Shown in pieces: positions 20,919 to 31,984 of a stretch of DNA of 60,000 nt. Position 1 is the first letter of the stretch. Each line of letters begins with the position of its first letter. Both the position numbers and the translations under genes were made by a program. The DNA comes from Branchiostoma floridae (taxonomy: Eukaryota > Chordata > Leptocardii > Amphioxiformes > Branchiostomatidae). Under the pieces are notes generated by a model. That model made no database searches. It had not been told where the DNA came from and worked only from the letters and a program-made list of their open reading frames with translations. The DNA lies in NCBI RefSeq assembly GCF_000003815.2, contig NC_049984.1, positions 26,029,338-26,089,337 on the forward strand. Direction: 5' to 3'.

Positions 20919-21019
20919 TTTATATATTTATTTATTGATCTTTAGGGGGGGTCCCTTCAGTCTAGACGACTGATTTCCAAGGGAGCCCTGTCATGTTATG
21001 CTCACAAGTAGAGAAGGAG
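20919..21019. other. Short non-coding spacer
   Basis: Contains a TATTTATTTATT tract and a G-run; nothing recognised. Confidence 0.3.
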
Positions 21020-21490
21020 CTGGTGATCTAGTTCAACACCGCGTACACCATTGGCCAGGAGGAACTCTTCAAAGTTAAATCCCCTTTCTCCAACTGCAGC
21101 GGATTAATGGACTCAACATTAACACGGCCTGCGCCAAGTGCCTGCAGACAGTCAGTGACATCATCCTCAGGGAGAAGACGGCGGGTCGTACTTTCGTCGT
21201 CTTAAGTCCCTACATCTCCTTCATGAATGATGGAGACACCGACGTGACCGATGTTGCGATTAAAGAGTGTGAAATTGTTTACGCACGCATCATCGGAGAT
21301 GGCAAGCCGAAGAACCTTCTTGTCGGGCACGTGGAAGTTGTCGGGCATGTGCAACCCAGTCTTGGCAGCCTTTTCCCTTGTCCAGAAGAGAGCTGCGTCA
21401 AGGTGTATCAAACATGCAAAGGTCTAGAGGCTCATGTAGCTGATAGGGCACATGGTTTGTGTGGCCTACGAGCAAGATTGGTATCTTAGC
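21020..21490 (+). pseudogene. hAT-type (ZNF862/KIAA1586-like) transposase fragment
   Basis: Pieces read NTAYTIGQEELFKV, LQRINGLNIN and then SPYISFMNDGDTDVTDVAIK, ECEIVYARIIGDGKPKNLLV. S-F-M-x-D-G-x-T-D followed by E-I-V-Y-x-R is a hallmark of the ZNF862-like hAT relatives, where the aspartates belong to the RNase-H-like core. It then runs into LFPCPEESCVKVYQTCKGLE with one C2H2-like finger and stops at 21487. Frame changes occur upstream of 21150. Confidence 0.6.
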
Positions 21491-22199
21491 AAGGTGATGG
21501 CAATCGCTGACAAGTTTTAAAATGAAGTTCAGGCGGGAATGCCGTCCAAATGTCTGTAAGTGGGACCTGTCTTGTCCGCTGGCCACCGAGAAAACATTTG
21601 TTTCTGCCTGTGCCGATGAGGTGTCAACATCAGTTCGTGGGAGACTGATCATTTTACAACAACATTTTACAGGCAAATGTAGAAAATAAATTCAAATGAT
21701 ACTTTGAACAAAAAGTTGACACTTCAATGTATTGGTTGATACTTACTAGAATTTACACTTATATGTATTTTTTTCTTCATTTACACACACAGTTAGCAGA
21801 AAACGGCGATCGGCAGTTCAGATCAGAGCTGACCAGGAAAATTCACGGCTGGAGATTGCAGACCCGGTGCAAGCAGCACCTCAATCCTCTACATGGCCAT
21901 GACCTGCCAGCGTGTCAGCAATTCTTCCACCAGCATGTGTCCGGGCCCGTGACCCTTTCTGCCTACCAGCTGCACTTCAACACCATTTTGATGTGCCAGC
22001 AGACAGAAGTGCAATGGCAAAGCTGAAGAGGAGGTCTGGTGTGTCTGCCACAGTTTCGTCCTCACATGAATGTTTTATGGTCATCCAGCCATAACAATTT
22101 GCATTTTCGACAAATTGCGAGGAAACAAGCAAAAAAAATCATTTCAAGGTGGAATCCTCCTTCCAGTACACAAGGTTCCCTGCATGCTTCAACAGAGCA
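21491..22199. other. Coding-like scraps, no family named
   Basis: A frame from 21791 reads LAENGDRQFRSELTRKIHG and continues to 22026; another follows to 22270. Neither shows a known motif. Confidence 0.25.
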
Positions 22200-22467
22200 A
22201 CCGAAAGTCTCCCTACTTCAGGGTCACGTGGGGGAAAGGTCCCGCTGCCCGGATGCTGTACACTTTTCCCTGAGGACCAAAGTACAATCCACAACTAATC
22301 ACAGTCCCTTCTACCTGATGTACGGCAGGGAGGCAGTATTTCCACCGGAGTTGCCCAATGTACAGTCAAATGTAGAGGTCAGTGGTCAAAACAGTCGACC
22401 ACAATGGTATAACATCATAGGAATTATGACTATTATGAGACGTTTTATGATAGATCCCTTGCAATAA
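22200..22467 (+). pseudogene. Integrase C-terminal fragment
   Basis: Reads FSLRTKVQSTTNHSPFYLMY and GREAVFPPELPN before losing similarity. L-R-T-x-x-Q-x-x-T-x-x-S-P-F-x-L-M-Y-G-R is the segment after the DDE core in Gypsy integrases and the related GIN/KRBA2-type host genes. The D, D and E residues themselves are not present here. Confidence 0.7.
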
Positions 22468-22830
22468 TCAGGAGCTGTAATGAGATAATATTTTACAGCC
22501 TATGATCTGTGATTTAAGATCTCCCATTACTTGATGACGCCCCCCACCTGACTTGCGCACTTAAATCAAGTAATAATTAAACTGATGTTAGTTTCCGTGT
22601 GTATAATTTTTCTTGTTTCAAACTGCTCCATTGTAAGGGGGAAAATGTCACCAGCTGAAGGAACAAAATGGCTCATCGTGTCCCGTGTAACATGGGACAG
22701 TCGATGAAGACAGTCTGGCTGTTGTGTTGACGGGGATTCCCCGCCCAGCAGAACCAATTGGGAACGTGCGTCATAGGGTCTCTTTAGATCGACTTTCTGC
22801 TGAGATCATTATAGCTCTGCAGTTAACTGC
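22468..22830. other. Stretch without recognised gene
   Basis: Nothing recognised. Confidence 0.3.
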
Positions 22831-23067
22831 CGAAGAATCCCTTCCTAGCACAAAACGTCTCCTTTCGTTTCCGGTTGGAATGAGGTGGTTAAGGAAAGTC
22901 ATAGTGCTGCCAGGGATGCATTTGCATTATGGTGCGACTACGGCCGACCCAAACATGGTGCTATCTGGGAACTTATGCGTACCACAAGGGCAAAACTTAA
23001 ATACTCTCTTAGACAATGCCGTCGCAATGAAACCCAATTCCGAGCGGCTAAACTATATCAGTATTAA
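22831..23067 (+). pseudogene. Non-LTR retrotransposon EN-RT linker fragment
   Basis: Reads TSPFVSGWNEVVKESHSAAR, DAFALWCDYGRPKHGAIWEL, MRTTRAKLKYSLRQCRRNET and stops at 23065. G-W-N-x-x-V-K-x-x-H-x-x-A-R-x-A-F-x-x-W and K-x-K-x-x-L-R-x-C-R-x-x-E are typical of the linker between endonuclease and RT in CR1/L2-like ORF2 proteins. No RT follows directly. Confidence 0.7.
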
Positions 23068-23959
23068 CGGATTGCCGGTGTGTTTACGTGTTGACGCCGG
23101 AATGAAAATATAGAAGATCGAGAGACCCTTAGTTAGAACTGAAATGTAAAATCAAAGTGGCTGATTAAAAAAAATCAAAGAAGCAGTTGACATTTTCTAT
23201 GAAAGAATAATCAGTAAGCAAGACTGGAGCAGGCCGAAGACAGGGAAGTTTGAACAATTGAAACAAAATGAGGCAACTCGTGCCGAGTATTAGACATCAG
23301 AAGACCGCCTTGTGTACTACCATCTTTTGACCTTAGGTGTTTCATGCAACATTATTGCAGACGTTTTACCAGTAACCACATTACCACAATGAGGACTACA
23401 GCCCAGCATATGAAAGTCGAAGCTGACTACCTTGCCACCATCAAGGTATTATCTGCATGGGCCAGGCGTGAAAACAAAGGTGTAGCATATCAAAGCGACC
23501 ATACCACTCGAGGTCAACTACACTGGCTGTCCCATAAAACGTGTTGCGTGCCACAGAGGAAGAAACAAACGATAGTGTTTCTTTTTCAATTACCCATGTA
23601 CACTATGAAACCACAGAAGTCACAGTATCAAACTAACAGAAACATTGAATGCGTGTCAAGAGGTGGGTGCCATGCTAGAAGGAATTGATGGGAGCTTTGC
23701 ACATGTCGGCCAACCTAAAATCAACATAGGGTAGTAGTGGAAAGTAAAGTTACACACTTGTTGGAGGACCAAAAGGTAAAAAGTTGCAGGACACTGTTCC
23801 TGGCTGAAATGTTTTATCCAGAGCTGAACGAGTGTCGGCTAGTGAGGCAGTCTCCCTCCAGCCATGTCTATTCATGTTGGTGATGGCATCCAACTTTCTT
23901 AGACTCCAGTTGCAGAGTCAACGTTCAAAAATGTCGTCAGAGAACAGTTGCAGTGATTG
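23068..23959. other. Stretch without recognised gene
   Basis: A 114-codon frame at 23344-23688 is open but shows no known motif. Confidence 0.35.
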
Positions 23960-25240
23960 CCACAGGCTGCAACCCAAAAGGTGAAACTCATCCAATATTT
24001 TCTGAAGACAACAATGCTTTGCAAATCATCCTTTATTATGACGATGTAGAGATAAATAATCCCATTATGTAGCCAAATATAAGATGGGAATTACTTTTAT
24101 TATTCCCTTTGCAACATAGACTACAGGTATCGGTCAAAGCTTGAGGCGATTTGGCTTGTTGCTATTGTATTACTAATGGTATGAAATAGTTTGATAAAGA
24201 TGACAAGCAAGCATTTAGTTCTATTTTTAGAAAGGCCTTGTCGAGGATTTACGAACATTGTCTGTAGGATATCGTTTTAATGTAAATGGTGAGGAAGTTA
24301 TTCCAAGAGGTGCTGTAATTGCTTTTAAGTGCAGACACAAATGCCCGTCTGGGATTGTCTGGTTCTAAAGAAGTTACCTTATATGAATTGCATTATTTTA
24401 ATTTAATTCAGTTAAAATGCACGTGGTCCACCATATGAATAATTTATTAGAAGGGACAGCGAAAAGAGTAATGCAAGTATGGAAAGAAAATGAAATTTTG
24501 TCCACTGCATCTTTTAACCTGATTCAAGCCAGAGTATACAACATGAAAGTCCCTTCTGATCTTGATTCGGGCTTTCTTCGTACGATTGAGGCATCATTTG
24601 AAGGGTTTACAGCTTCGTAGTGGAAATTGTGGGTTTGTACGGCCTCTGCTTGCTTTGAAAGGAGTTCACATTAGAATATATGGAAATGCTTTGTAGCTGC
24701 AGCAAGAGTGCTGTGCAATAGAGTAATAACAGCCGGACAACTTGAGGATGCACATCAATGTTTTAGGATTTTCGGCAACAGATTTGAAAAAAAAATATGG
24801 CAAAAAATGGTGTACAATGAATTTACACCTCCATCTCAAACAATGCACAGGGGACTAAGGCCCAGTTCATGCGTTTTGGTGTTTTGCTTTTGAAAGAAAG
24901 AATGGGACTCTAGGGAGCTACTACAATAACAACAACACAGATGCAGATATCATAATAATGAGAAAATGGTTGTTTGATTGGCAAGTCTTCTCACAACTAA
25001 GAAGTGCCATGTTGCGGAATGATATACCCCCAGAACTATTTCCTTTCAAACCCTCCAAGGATATTTTGACTTTGGATCAGATAAAAACACTACAGAGACT
25101 GGCAGAAAGCATTGATATTCTTGGAGATCTTCTTCCAATGATTGCGAAAAAATACTTCCACCATTAAAGTCAGGTGGTATGACCTATGATGACAACCAGG
25201 ACTTAGCTTCTATGTTTAAAACTTTGTACAATATTGTAGA
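23960..25240 (+). pseudogene. EnSpm/CACTA (Tnp2-like) transposase pseudogene, C-terminal two-thirds
   Basis: A collinear series of frames: CNPKGETHPIFSEDNNALQI, ILYYDDVEINNPI, YRYRSKLEAIWLVAIV, LVEDLRTLSVGYRFNVNGEE, LSADTNARLGLSG, then MNNLLEGTAKRVMQVWKENE, AARVLCNRVITAGQLEDAHQ, GPVHAFWCFAFERKNGTLGS and YYNNNN, MRKWLFDWQ. L-Y-Y-D-x-V-E-x-x-N-P, G-D-T-x-A and G-P-V-x-x-F-W-x-F-x-x-E-R-x-N-G-x-L-G-S are in-order landmarks of animal Tnp2-like proteins. At least four frameshifts and stops (for example TAA before GPVH) make it dead. It appears to be a single unspliced stretch, unlike the split fragments at 3 and 13 kb. Confidence 0.65.
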
Positions 25241-25429
25241 AAGAATACGCCAAGAAGACTCTTGAAGTAGTTGTTCTAAGACTCCTGATAGCGCTCCTAG
25301 TCTACCTTATCCTGGTCTTAAACAGTCTTAACATTGATCTGCAGGGTCGAGAGGAGTTGACACCAGCATCTTGGGGCAACTACCTTGAAAAGGCAGGAGA
25401 TGATGAAGAGATGAAGAGAACAAGATTTT

Positions 25430-25887
25430 AAACATTACTTGGATTGAAATTGAAAACACAAATAGGCTAGACACATATTGCTTAATCAAAGACAGATTTA
25501 AGACAGAAGTATCTGAGAGTTATTAATGTTTTTAATCACAGAAAGGCACTAGCACAGCTGAGATGCGCAGCACATGGGCTAAGCATAGAAACAGGTAGGC
25601 ATACTAATGTTGACAGGCAAGATAGATTATGTCCTCTATGTGAGGCAGGCATCATTGAAAACGAATATTACTTTGTAATGGAATGCCCATTTTTAAACAG
25701 TTTGAGAATACAACACCTTCCAAAATACTACGCCACACGACCGGACCCACACAAATTCAAGGAATTAATGTCTGGTCCCACTATAAGTTTGATAAGACAG
25801 CTTGGAAAGTTTATTTACAAGGCCTTCACTTTAAGATACAACTATATCAATGACCAACAACTCTTTCTGTCGTCCTTGTCTACTTAA
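25430..25887 (+). pseudogene. Non-LTR retrotransposon ORF2 3' end
   Basis: Reads RLDTYCLIKDRFKTE, then NVFNHRKALAQLRCAAHGLS, IETGRHTNVDRQDRLCPLCE and NEYYFVMECPFLNSLR, with a stop at 25885. L-x-I-E-x-G-R-x-x-x-x-x-R-x-x-R-x-C-x-x-C and F-x-x-x-C are the C-terminal cysteine motif of non-LTR ORF2 proteins. The 3' UTR contains AATAAA at 26030. 5'-truncated, as usual for such insertions. Confidence 0.7.
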
Positions 25888-26153
25888 CCTTTGTCCTCCA
25901 TATGTTTTTGATTTATTTTGTGTCGATATGCAATTACTTTCATTTGACGTAACTAATTTAGAGGACTAATCCTTGTATAGTTTTTGTTTCTTCTGATTTA
26001 TGTATTCATTGAGTAGAGAGCAAAGAGCAAATAAAGATCATCCTACTTCTTGGTAACTGGGATGGAGGGAAAATTCCCAGATAATTCAATTTATGTTTAG
26101 ATAACTTATGTAATAATGATTCATGTGCTTAATATAATTGATATAATTTCAGA
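25888..26153 (+). other. 3' UTR of the non-LTR fragment and AT-rich spacer
   Basis: AT-rich with AATAAAGATCAT at 26030, a likely element 3' end, then unique sequence up to a TTTCAG acceptor at 26153. Confidence 0.4.
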
Positions 26154-26290
26154 TCTACCAGCCTTTCATAGACAAAATCGTGACCAACCTGGAGGAGCGG
26201 TTTCCTGACATTGAGCAGCTGACTGCCTCAACGTCTTTGCTCCAGATGAGGCAGGCCACGACCACACGCAGAGGCTCAAGTCCGTACAGA
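26154..26290 (+). pseudogene. hAT-like exon fragment
   Basis: After ATTTCAG the frame reads IYQPFIDKIVTNLEERFPDI EQLTAS. Y-x-P-F-x-D-x-x-x-x-x-L-x-x-R-F is seen ahead of the C-terminal dimerisation region of THAP9/52-kDa-repressor-like hAT relatives. Short, so the call rests on one motif. Confidence 0.4.
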
Positions 26291-26387
26291 CCCACTTTAC
26301 AGTCGCCTTAACCGACAGCCTGACACTTACACTAACTATATCGAATCGTCCCTCTTCACAGGAAAGCAGACGCCTCACCATCGAACA

Positions 26388-26696
26388 ATGGTCGTCTGCT
26401 TTCCTGGTCTTCCTGGTGTACCACTTCGTATACAATACATTCAATGCTACCCTGCACGTAGCCCGCAGCTCATTGCATACCAACACCTGATACGTACACT
26501 AGCTGCTCACAAGGCCAACTGGCTCCGCTACGACGAGCAGTTACGCCAATACCGGGAGAAATCCCCCGCCACCGCTTGGGATACCCCACATTTTGTATGT
26601 AGATGCTTTGTACAACGTCAAACACTTAACGTCATCAGTGTCCATATGCATATCTACTGCGGCCTGCCCGATGACATCGCTAAAAGGTTGGGATGA
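26388..26696 (+). pseudogene. gag-like fragment (WLRYDEQ family)
   Basis: The frame contains PQLIAYQHLIRTLAAHKAN and WLRYDEQLRQYREKSPATAW. L-x-x-Y-x-x-x-I-x-x-L-A...W-x-x-Y-D-x-x-F/L-R is a frequent motif in multicopy proteins of cnidarians and lancelets that accompany tyrosine-recombinase (DIRS-like) elements. The exact element type is inferred. Confidence 0.45.
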
Positions 26697-27432
26697 CCTA
26701 TAACAACGTCTTGATTTTTTCGATAGCATCCAAAGCCGTAATACGGCGCACTTCGCAGGAAACTGTGCGAAACGAATGTCCAACGACCAAGAGCTGGTCA
26801 GTCGAGATGTCAGGGGCAAACAAAACAAACGGAAACTTTAATAACCAAGACAAAATTTTTAAAATCCAGCAGTATATGGAGGACCACTATCAAGTAGGCA
26901 CATATGACATGAACAAACATTGGCCTGTGGAAAACTGTTTAAGGGAACGGGCGCTGAAGCTTACACCTGACCACATACATAAGCTCAACAGCATCCTCAG
27001 AGACGGATGGGACACGGAAAGGCCTTGACTGAGAAATTCCGTATGAATACCAATATAACTTTTAAGGTTCTAGTCAGAATTCTGTTCGACATTGCTAACA
27101 AGGTATTTTACAGTTAGAAGCTGACAAAAACATGATGAAAAATGAAACATAGTGTAAAGAGGGCCATGGTAAGCAGCAACAACCTGTAATCATTTATGTT
27201 TCTGGCAAAAACAAAAAAATTCAAGGCAGCCCAGTACATTTGGGATAGGAAGGATAACAGGTCACTAGAAGCTTACTGTGATGACTATCCCATGGGAAAA
27301 TGTCATAGTAGGAATACCTCAAATGTATGTACTTCAATTATGAAACAAAATGTAGCAACCAACTTTGAATCTTTATAATATTGATTGTACTTGCTGTTCC
27401 ACCAAGCCACGCTTAATAAGCGTTATGTTCAG
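26697..27432. other. Coding-like frame and AT-rich spacer
   Basis: A frame to 27028 contains KIFKIQQYMEDHYQVGTYDM and LTPDHIHKLNSILRDGWD, which looks coding but was not recognised. The remainder is AT-rich. Confidence 0.3.
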
Positions 27433-27470
27433 GTATCTCAGGATAGGTGAGAAGCTGCTCACACACTCAG
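27433..27470 (+). pseudogene. Paralogous YLRIG micro-exon
   Basis: Between TTCAG and GTACTG lies a 38-nt segment that reads (M)YLRIGEKLLTH, a close relative of the 34-nt exon at 2556-2589 (same CTCAGGATAGGTG core). It is the only surviving part of this second copy. Confidence 0.5.
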
Positions 27471-27663
27471 GTACTGTCAACTTTAAATTTCTGGGTTGTT
27501 TGTATGAGACATCTATACTACTACACGAAATTAGAGGTTTTAATGCGAATATGTGCTCGCACATGTGACCACACGGCAGAAGAAAGTGGCTGCTGCCAGC
27601 GAGGCGTAAGAATAAGAAAACAAGCGGAGAACAGCCACATTAGCAGGAGTTTAACAGCATTGT

Positions 27664-28070
27664 CTCTATGCAGGGCTGAAGTACCATCAGGAACAAGAGC
27701 AAAAGGAAAAACAAATAATTCGTGGCCTTGACATCCAGCAAACCCATCTAACTTAGCTGAACAAGCCCCCACTGTACCAGAGGCACAGTCCCCGAAGTCT
27801 GGGTTTCCAAGAGGCTTGACAGCTGTAATACTCAAGACCTAACAGAACCTGAGTAAGCTGGATGTCCTGCCATTGCCAATAGTTTTGCTCTGTCACATGT
27901 TTATATTTGGATGCAACAGCTACTGTTGTTCCCATCAAGGGGCTGGTTGTTTTGTCTCCGCATTCTGCTGCAGGTATAAGATGTTTTCCACACTAGATGC
28001 TGAACACTTTACAGATCACCAGACCCATGTGACATCTTGTACCTCTGGGTTGACCTGTGGGACAGAAATG
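27664..28070 (+). repeat. Dispersed repeat, copy 1
   Basis: Matches the reverse complement of 54190-54560 for nearly 400 bases with scattered differences and short indels; shared segments include GGCCTTGACATCCAGCAAAC, CCACTGTACCAGAGGCACAG and AATAGTTTTGCTCTGTCAC. No clear protein in either copy. Confidence 0.85.
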
Positions 28071-28941
28071 TTCGTATTAATTATTGCACAACATCAGCAG
28101 ACGAGATTATACAATTAGAAACTAGGAATAAGCATAGAACATCATACTTATTTTCTGTGCAACAATTGTGACTGAGCATGATATATGTACATACATGCCC
28201 ACACTCTACACGTTCTAATTCTACAGACTCACTCTGACTAGCGTAGATCCCATTACAACATCGAGTAAAAAATAAGTTAACTCACAGTGCATCTCAAAAT
28301 CAAGCTGAGGACATTACAAATTTGGTTGCACTTTAACCCTTTTAAATCAAAATGCCACGTCAGGAACTTTCACTAATGAAGACGGTTAACATAACCCAGT
28401 GAATACAAAGAACCTGTATGACCTGACCACACCACACCGGTCGGTAACAAAAACGGTATCGTCGAGGATTTCAGACAAACTTTATCCTTTCCCTGAGTAT
28501 TTAACGCCAGAAATTTCCCCCACAAATGGCCGACATGACCCTCACCAAAAACCAGTTTTCCTCGCCGTTAATATTTTTTTCCAGTTTCAAATTGCAATGT
28601 ACTAATTAACCACCGAAACAGCTATACTATAAGATGACAAGAAAGATTTCTGAGGCACAATGAAGTAAAACTAAAATAAGAAGACAGGATTTGGTGACAC
28701 ATGGTGACACAGATGTCCGCCCTCACCTCACAATGCCCGCCCTGCTCTGTGTAGATTCAGCACAACACAAAAAGACTTCTATTGTATCAATGCGCGTAAA
28801 CATCTGGAATGCTGCTGAACTTTAAATAAAACGTTTACATACAGGTTATATCGACAAAAATTTAAAAAAAATTCATTTGATAGTAAAAAGCAAACAAAAG
28901 AATCAAATGTAACCGCATTAGCAATAGTACGTTCTAATTTT
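28071..28941. other. Stretch without recognised gene
   Basis: AT-rich, nothing recognised. Confidence 0.4.
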
Positions 28942-29075
28942 GGCTGCACTATTTTATGGCGGCGCTTGTGTATATTTCGTCTGGGGAGGGTATTCGGTGG
29001 CGGCTGGATGATGACGTGTACAGCGCACCGGGGGTTACTTAGGGGTTTTTCGAAGTACCGCTCTTTAAAAAATAT
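28942..29075 (+). repeat. Inverted repeat, left arm of a 12.7-kb bracket
   Basis: About 130 bases match the reverse complement of 41545-41680 at roughly 80 percent, including GGCGCTTGTGTA, TGGATGATGACGT and GGTTTTTCGAAGTACCG. Confidence 0.75.
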
Positions 29076-29635
29076 CTATACACGTAAGGCCAGGTCGATT
29101 TGATTATATGGATGTCATCCAAAAAAACGCCCAAACTGATGCGAGCGCGCGAATAAAAAATGATTGCATTCAGTATGAATCTAAGTGACCAGGAAGGTTG
29201 AACATAGGATTCAACCTTACCTTACCTAGTCCCATCCTCATATTATAATACACAACAATTAGGAGTAGGGACCGTTTTTTCTCCTTGCACGGCGGTCGGT
29301 TGCTAGGGTATTCTTTCCCGTTGCTATGCGAGTTCGACAGAGTATCGGGTTACAAGAGGCCGACTATTTGCTGACCGTAAAATATTTCAAAATAAACAAA
29401 ATGGTATGACAAGGAAAATGTATTCAAACTAAGATTAAATTCGCAATTTTAGATAGTTTGAATCTTCCCGCTTGAATTGAGATAATTGTTTTGTTTCGAT
29501 TTTGATTCCAAAGACGATTATTTTCTGTTTCAAGGAAGGCCTTCAATTTGACCATACTCTTGATAAGATGGGCCGCAAGTGCGATGACAAATTCTCAATT
29601 TTTATATTTTTCGTCATCTGAGAGGCAAAGAAAAC
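29076..29635. other. Stretch without recognised gene
   Basis: Contains a GCGAGCGCGCGAATAAAA motif near 29140 related (inverted) to GCGCGC motifs near 2255 and 36055. Confidence 0.35.
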
Positions 29636-29773
29636 TTTTTGTTTTTGGGATTTTTTAATTTTAAATTCTAAGCAAAGTTACAGTCAAAAATATGCGTAAA
29701 AATGGCATTTTTCGCACTTAATTACCAATAATTCAAAATCGAAGGCATTTTTTAAAAATCCCAAAAACAAAAA
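29636..29773. repeat. Imperfect hairpin, 22-bp arms
   Basis: Left arm 29636-29658 (TTTTTGTTTTTGGGATTTTT) is the reverse complement of 29752-29773 apart from one extra T, with a ~93-base loop. Confidence 0.75.
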
Positions 29774-30769
29774 TCTCGGGAAAACCGTTGCCGTCATTTT
29801 GAGCCGTCAATGAATTAAGTTGAACTTTTCTTGCTGGAGATCTTAAACGATGTTTACACGTATGTCATGCCGCACGGAGAGCGGAAGGGTGTAATTGATA
29901 CCGGTGTAAACAACACTTATGATATTCAAGGTCACCAACAAAAGCGCCAGTAGCTTCGTTACACATTACAGGTCCGCAACAAAGTGAAAGCATAGATATA
30001 CTGTCCAGAAAATTGTTTATATTGATTAAAAACTATATTTTTCGCCTGATTCAAGTTAGTTGTGTGGAAAATGCCGGAAAGCACGGTTTTACCTGCAATG
30101 ACCGCAGATGACCTAAATAGAACACGGGTTCCGTTCGAATTACGTCAGATGGAACATCATGGAAGAAGGTTCGAATTCGGCTAGACATGGGAGGTTTTGA
30201 GCCCGTATTTGACCACCGTGTTGGGCCAGTTAGAAAAAAAAAACACAAAAACACACCTACAAAATCAATGGAATGGGTTTCGTCTATAAGAAAATGGCGT
30301 TTGGAGTTTACACGGCCAAGAAAATAACAACAGCAAAGTCGAGTGGAGTTTATGGTCCGATTTGTACAATATTTTACAGTCAAGGGTACAGAGGCAGTTA
30401 GCCTTGATTACATGAAGATAGGATTTTAAAACACAATTTTGTGCACAATTGGCCATTGTTTTTTTTCTAACTTCATTCACACGGTGTGCATTATTTATGT
30501 ACCAAACAAAGACATACATACAAGAAAAACATGTATACTGCCGTTGTGCTGGCAATAATTATGTGGCATTACAGTGGTTCCTATTTTCCCTGATGTGTAA
30601 ATACAATTTGTTATAGCGTGTGGCTATACTTTTTCCATGCTGTGAAAGTATTTAATGAAGGTAATAAACTTATTGATAGACAGTGTTGATACCTTACGAT
30701 TTCTATAGATGAATTTTTTTGCCAACAATGTAACAACATTAGACGTTGACGTGACAGGACTTTCACACT
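29774..30769. other. Stretch without recognised gene
   Basis: AT-rich; nothing recognised. Confidence 0.4.
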
Positions 30770-31500
30770 CTAAATCCCCCAGTATTACTTTCAATGGTTA
30801 TTGATATTCAAATAATGTCCAGGTCCAAGTTTGAACGTTTTTCCAGAATGATGGACGATATACGACAATTCCAAAATAAATGTTTGGTTGTTTCTTCGTC
30901 TTCAGCACAGAAATAGTATTTTGAATTATATTTAATGCTCCAAATGCGCAACATTCTGTTTGTAGCAAGGAACTTGTGTAATAATTTGAATTGGAATATC
31001 CTTCTGTATGCCAATTGGAATATTTGTCTCCATGGAAGAGCGATGTTGAAGTCGTCTCCTCAGTAGGAGATTATGTGTTCTGGATTTATCTTTACACACT
31101 TGCAGGTGGTTGAATTTCTTTTTTGGTGAACACCATGTAAAGAATGTAGAAACCAGCCCATCGTATGTATATTCAGAGCACAGTTTACCATATATCTTAA
31201 CTAAAACATTAAATGATATGGATTTTACACTTATATCAAGCAAGTAATATCAACAAATAAGATGCCTATGTCAACAAAGTTTGTCCATAGAAAAGGTTTT
31301 CCTTCAATTTTAAAGTTTAGATTTAACCATAACAATTGTTGCTGATGAGACCTAGAGTCGGGATCAGGAGGATTAAATTGAAACCATGCCAAAAGCGCAT
31401 CTTTGAAAAATATACTGATACGTCGACGTAGGTTAGACATCCAGGTAATAAGATATGCCAAAAAGCAGATACTCAAGCAACTGGATATGATTTTCAAAAA
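30770..31500 (-). pseudogene. Tx1/L1-like ORF2 C-terminal fragment
   Basis: Minus-strand frames in order: RRRISIFFKDALLAWFQFNP, WLNLNFKIEGKPFLWTNFVD; then ISFNVLVKIYGKLCSEY; then FQFKLLHKFLATNRMLRIW and AEDEETTKHLFWNCRISSI. F-x-K-D-x-L-L-A-W, I-x-x-K-P-x-x-W, F-x-x-K-x-L-H-x-x-L-x-T-N and E-T-x-x-H-L-F-W-x-C are the usual order of motifs after the RT in L1/Tx1-group ORF2 (thumb region and terminal Cys motif). At least two frameshifts. The RT and endonuclease are missing. Confidence 0.7.
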
Positions 31501-31537
31501 TCATATCCAGTTACTTCAGTAACTGCTTTTTGGCATA
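31454..31537. repeat. Near-perfect 41-bp hairpin with 2-base loop
   Basis: 31454-31494 pairs with 31497-31537 at 38 of 41 positions (arms start TATGCCAAAAAGCAG). The right arm also holds its own small palindrome, CAGTTACTTCAGTAACTG. It lies at the upstream edge of the Tx1/L1 fragment. Confidence 0.9.
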
Positions 31538-31544
31538 GAATATA

Positions 31545-31605
31545 CTGATGTTTGGCATAAAATATACTGATGTTTGGAAAATATACTGATGTTCGGAAAT
31601 TTTGT
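31545..31605 (+). repeat. Short tandem repeats AATATACTGATGTTTGG
   Basis: Three copies of ATATACTGATGTT(T/C)GG, with a fourth related piece near 31407. Confidence 0.75.
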
Positions 31606-31618
31606 TTGTCAAATGGTT

Positions 31619-31980
31619 TTCTACGATCAGTCTAGGGGTTCTAGTATAAAATTCGCGTGATAAAAGTAACGCAAACTTTGTACTCTTGACGCCATGACGT
31701 AGGAAAGAACGTCAAAATCCATGCACCACTGAAAATGTAGCTGCTCAGATCACCGACATTCGGGGTGAGTAATAAAATCTTAATGCCTTCTAGATAAGTC
31801 AATAAAGTAAAGCAGATAAGTGGCTTTCTACGTTCTGACCAGGAGTTCTCAGGTGAAATTCAAGTGACAAAGGTAACGCACACTTTGTGATCGTGACGCC
31901 ATGACGTATGAAAGAAGGTCAAAATCCATTCAACACTCGAAAAAGTAGCTTTCCAGAACCCCCAAACTCGGGGTGAGTCC
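31619..31980. repeat. Satellite block I (~209-bp spacing, two units)
   Basis: Units at about 31619-31770 and 31828-31978 share GACGCCATGACGTA, GTCAAAATCCAT and CGGGGTGAGT. Parts (GAAATTCAAGTGACAAAGGT, AACGCACACTTTG) are inverted relative to block III. Confidence 0.8.
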
Positions 31981-31984
31981 CATC

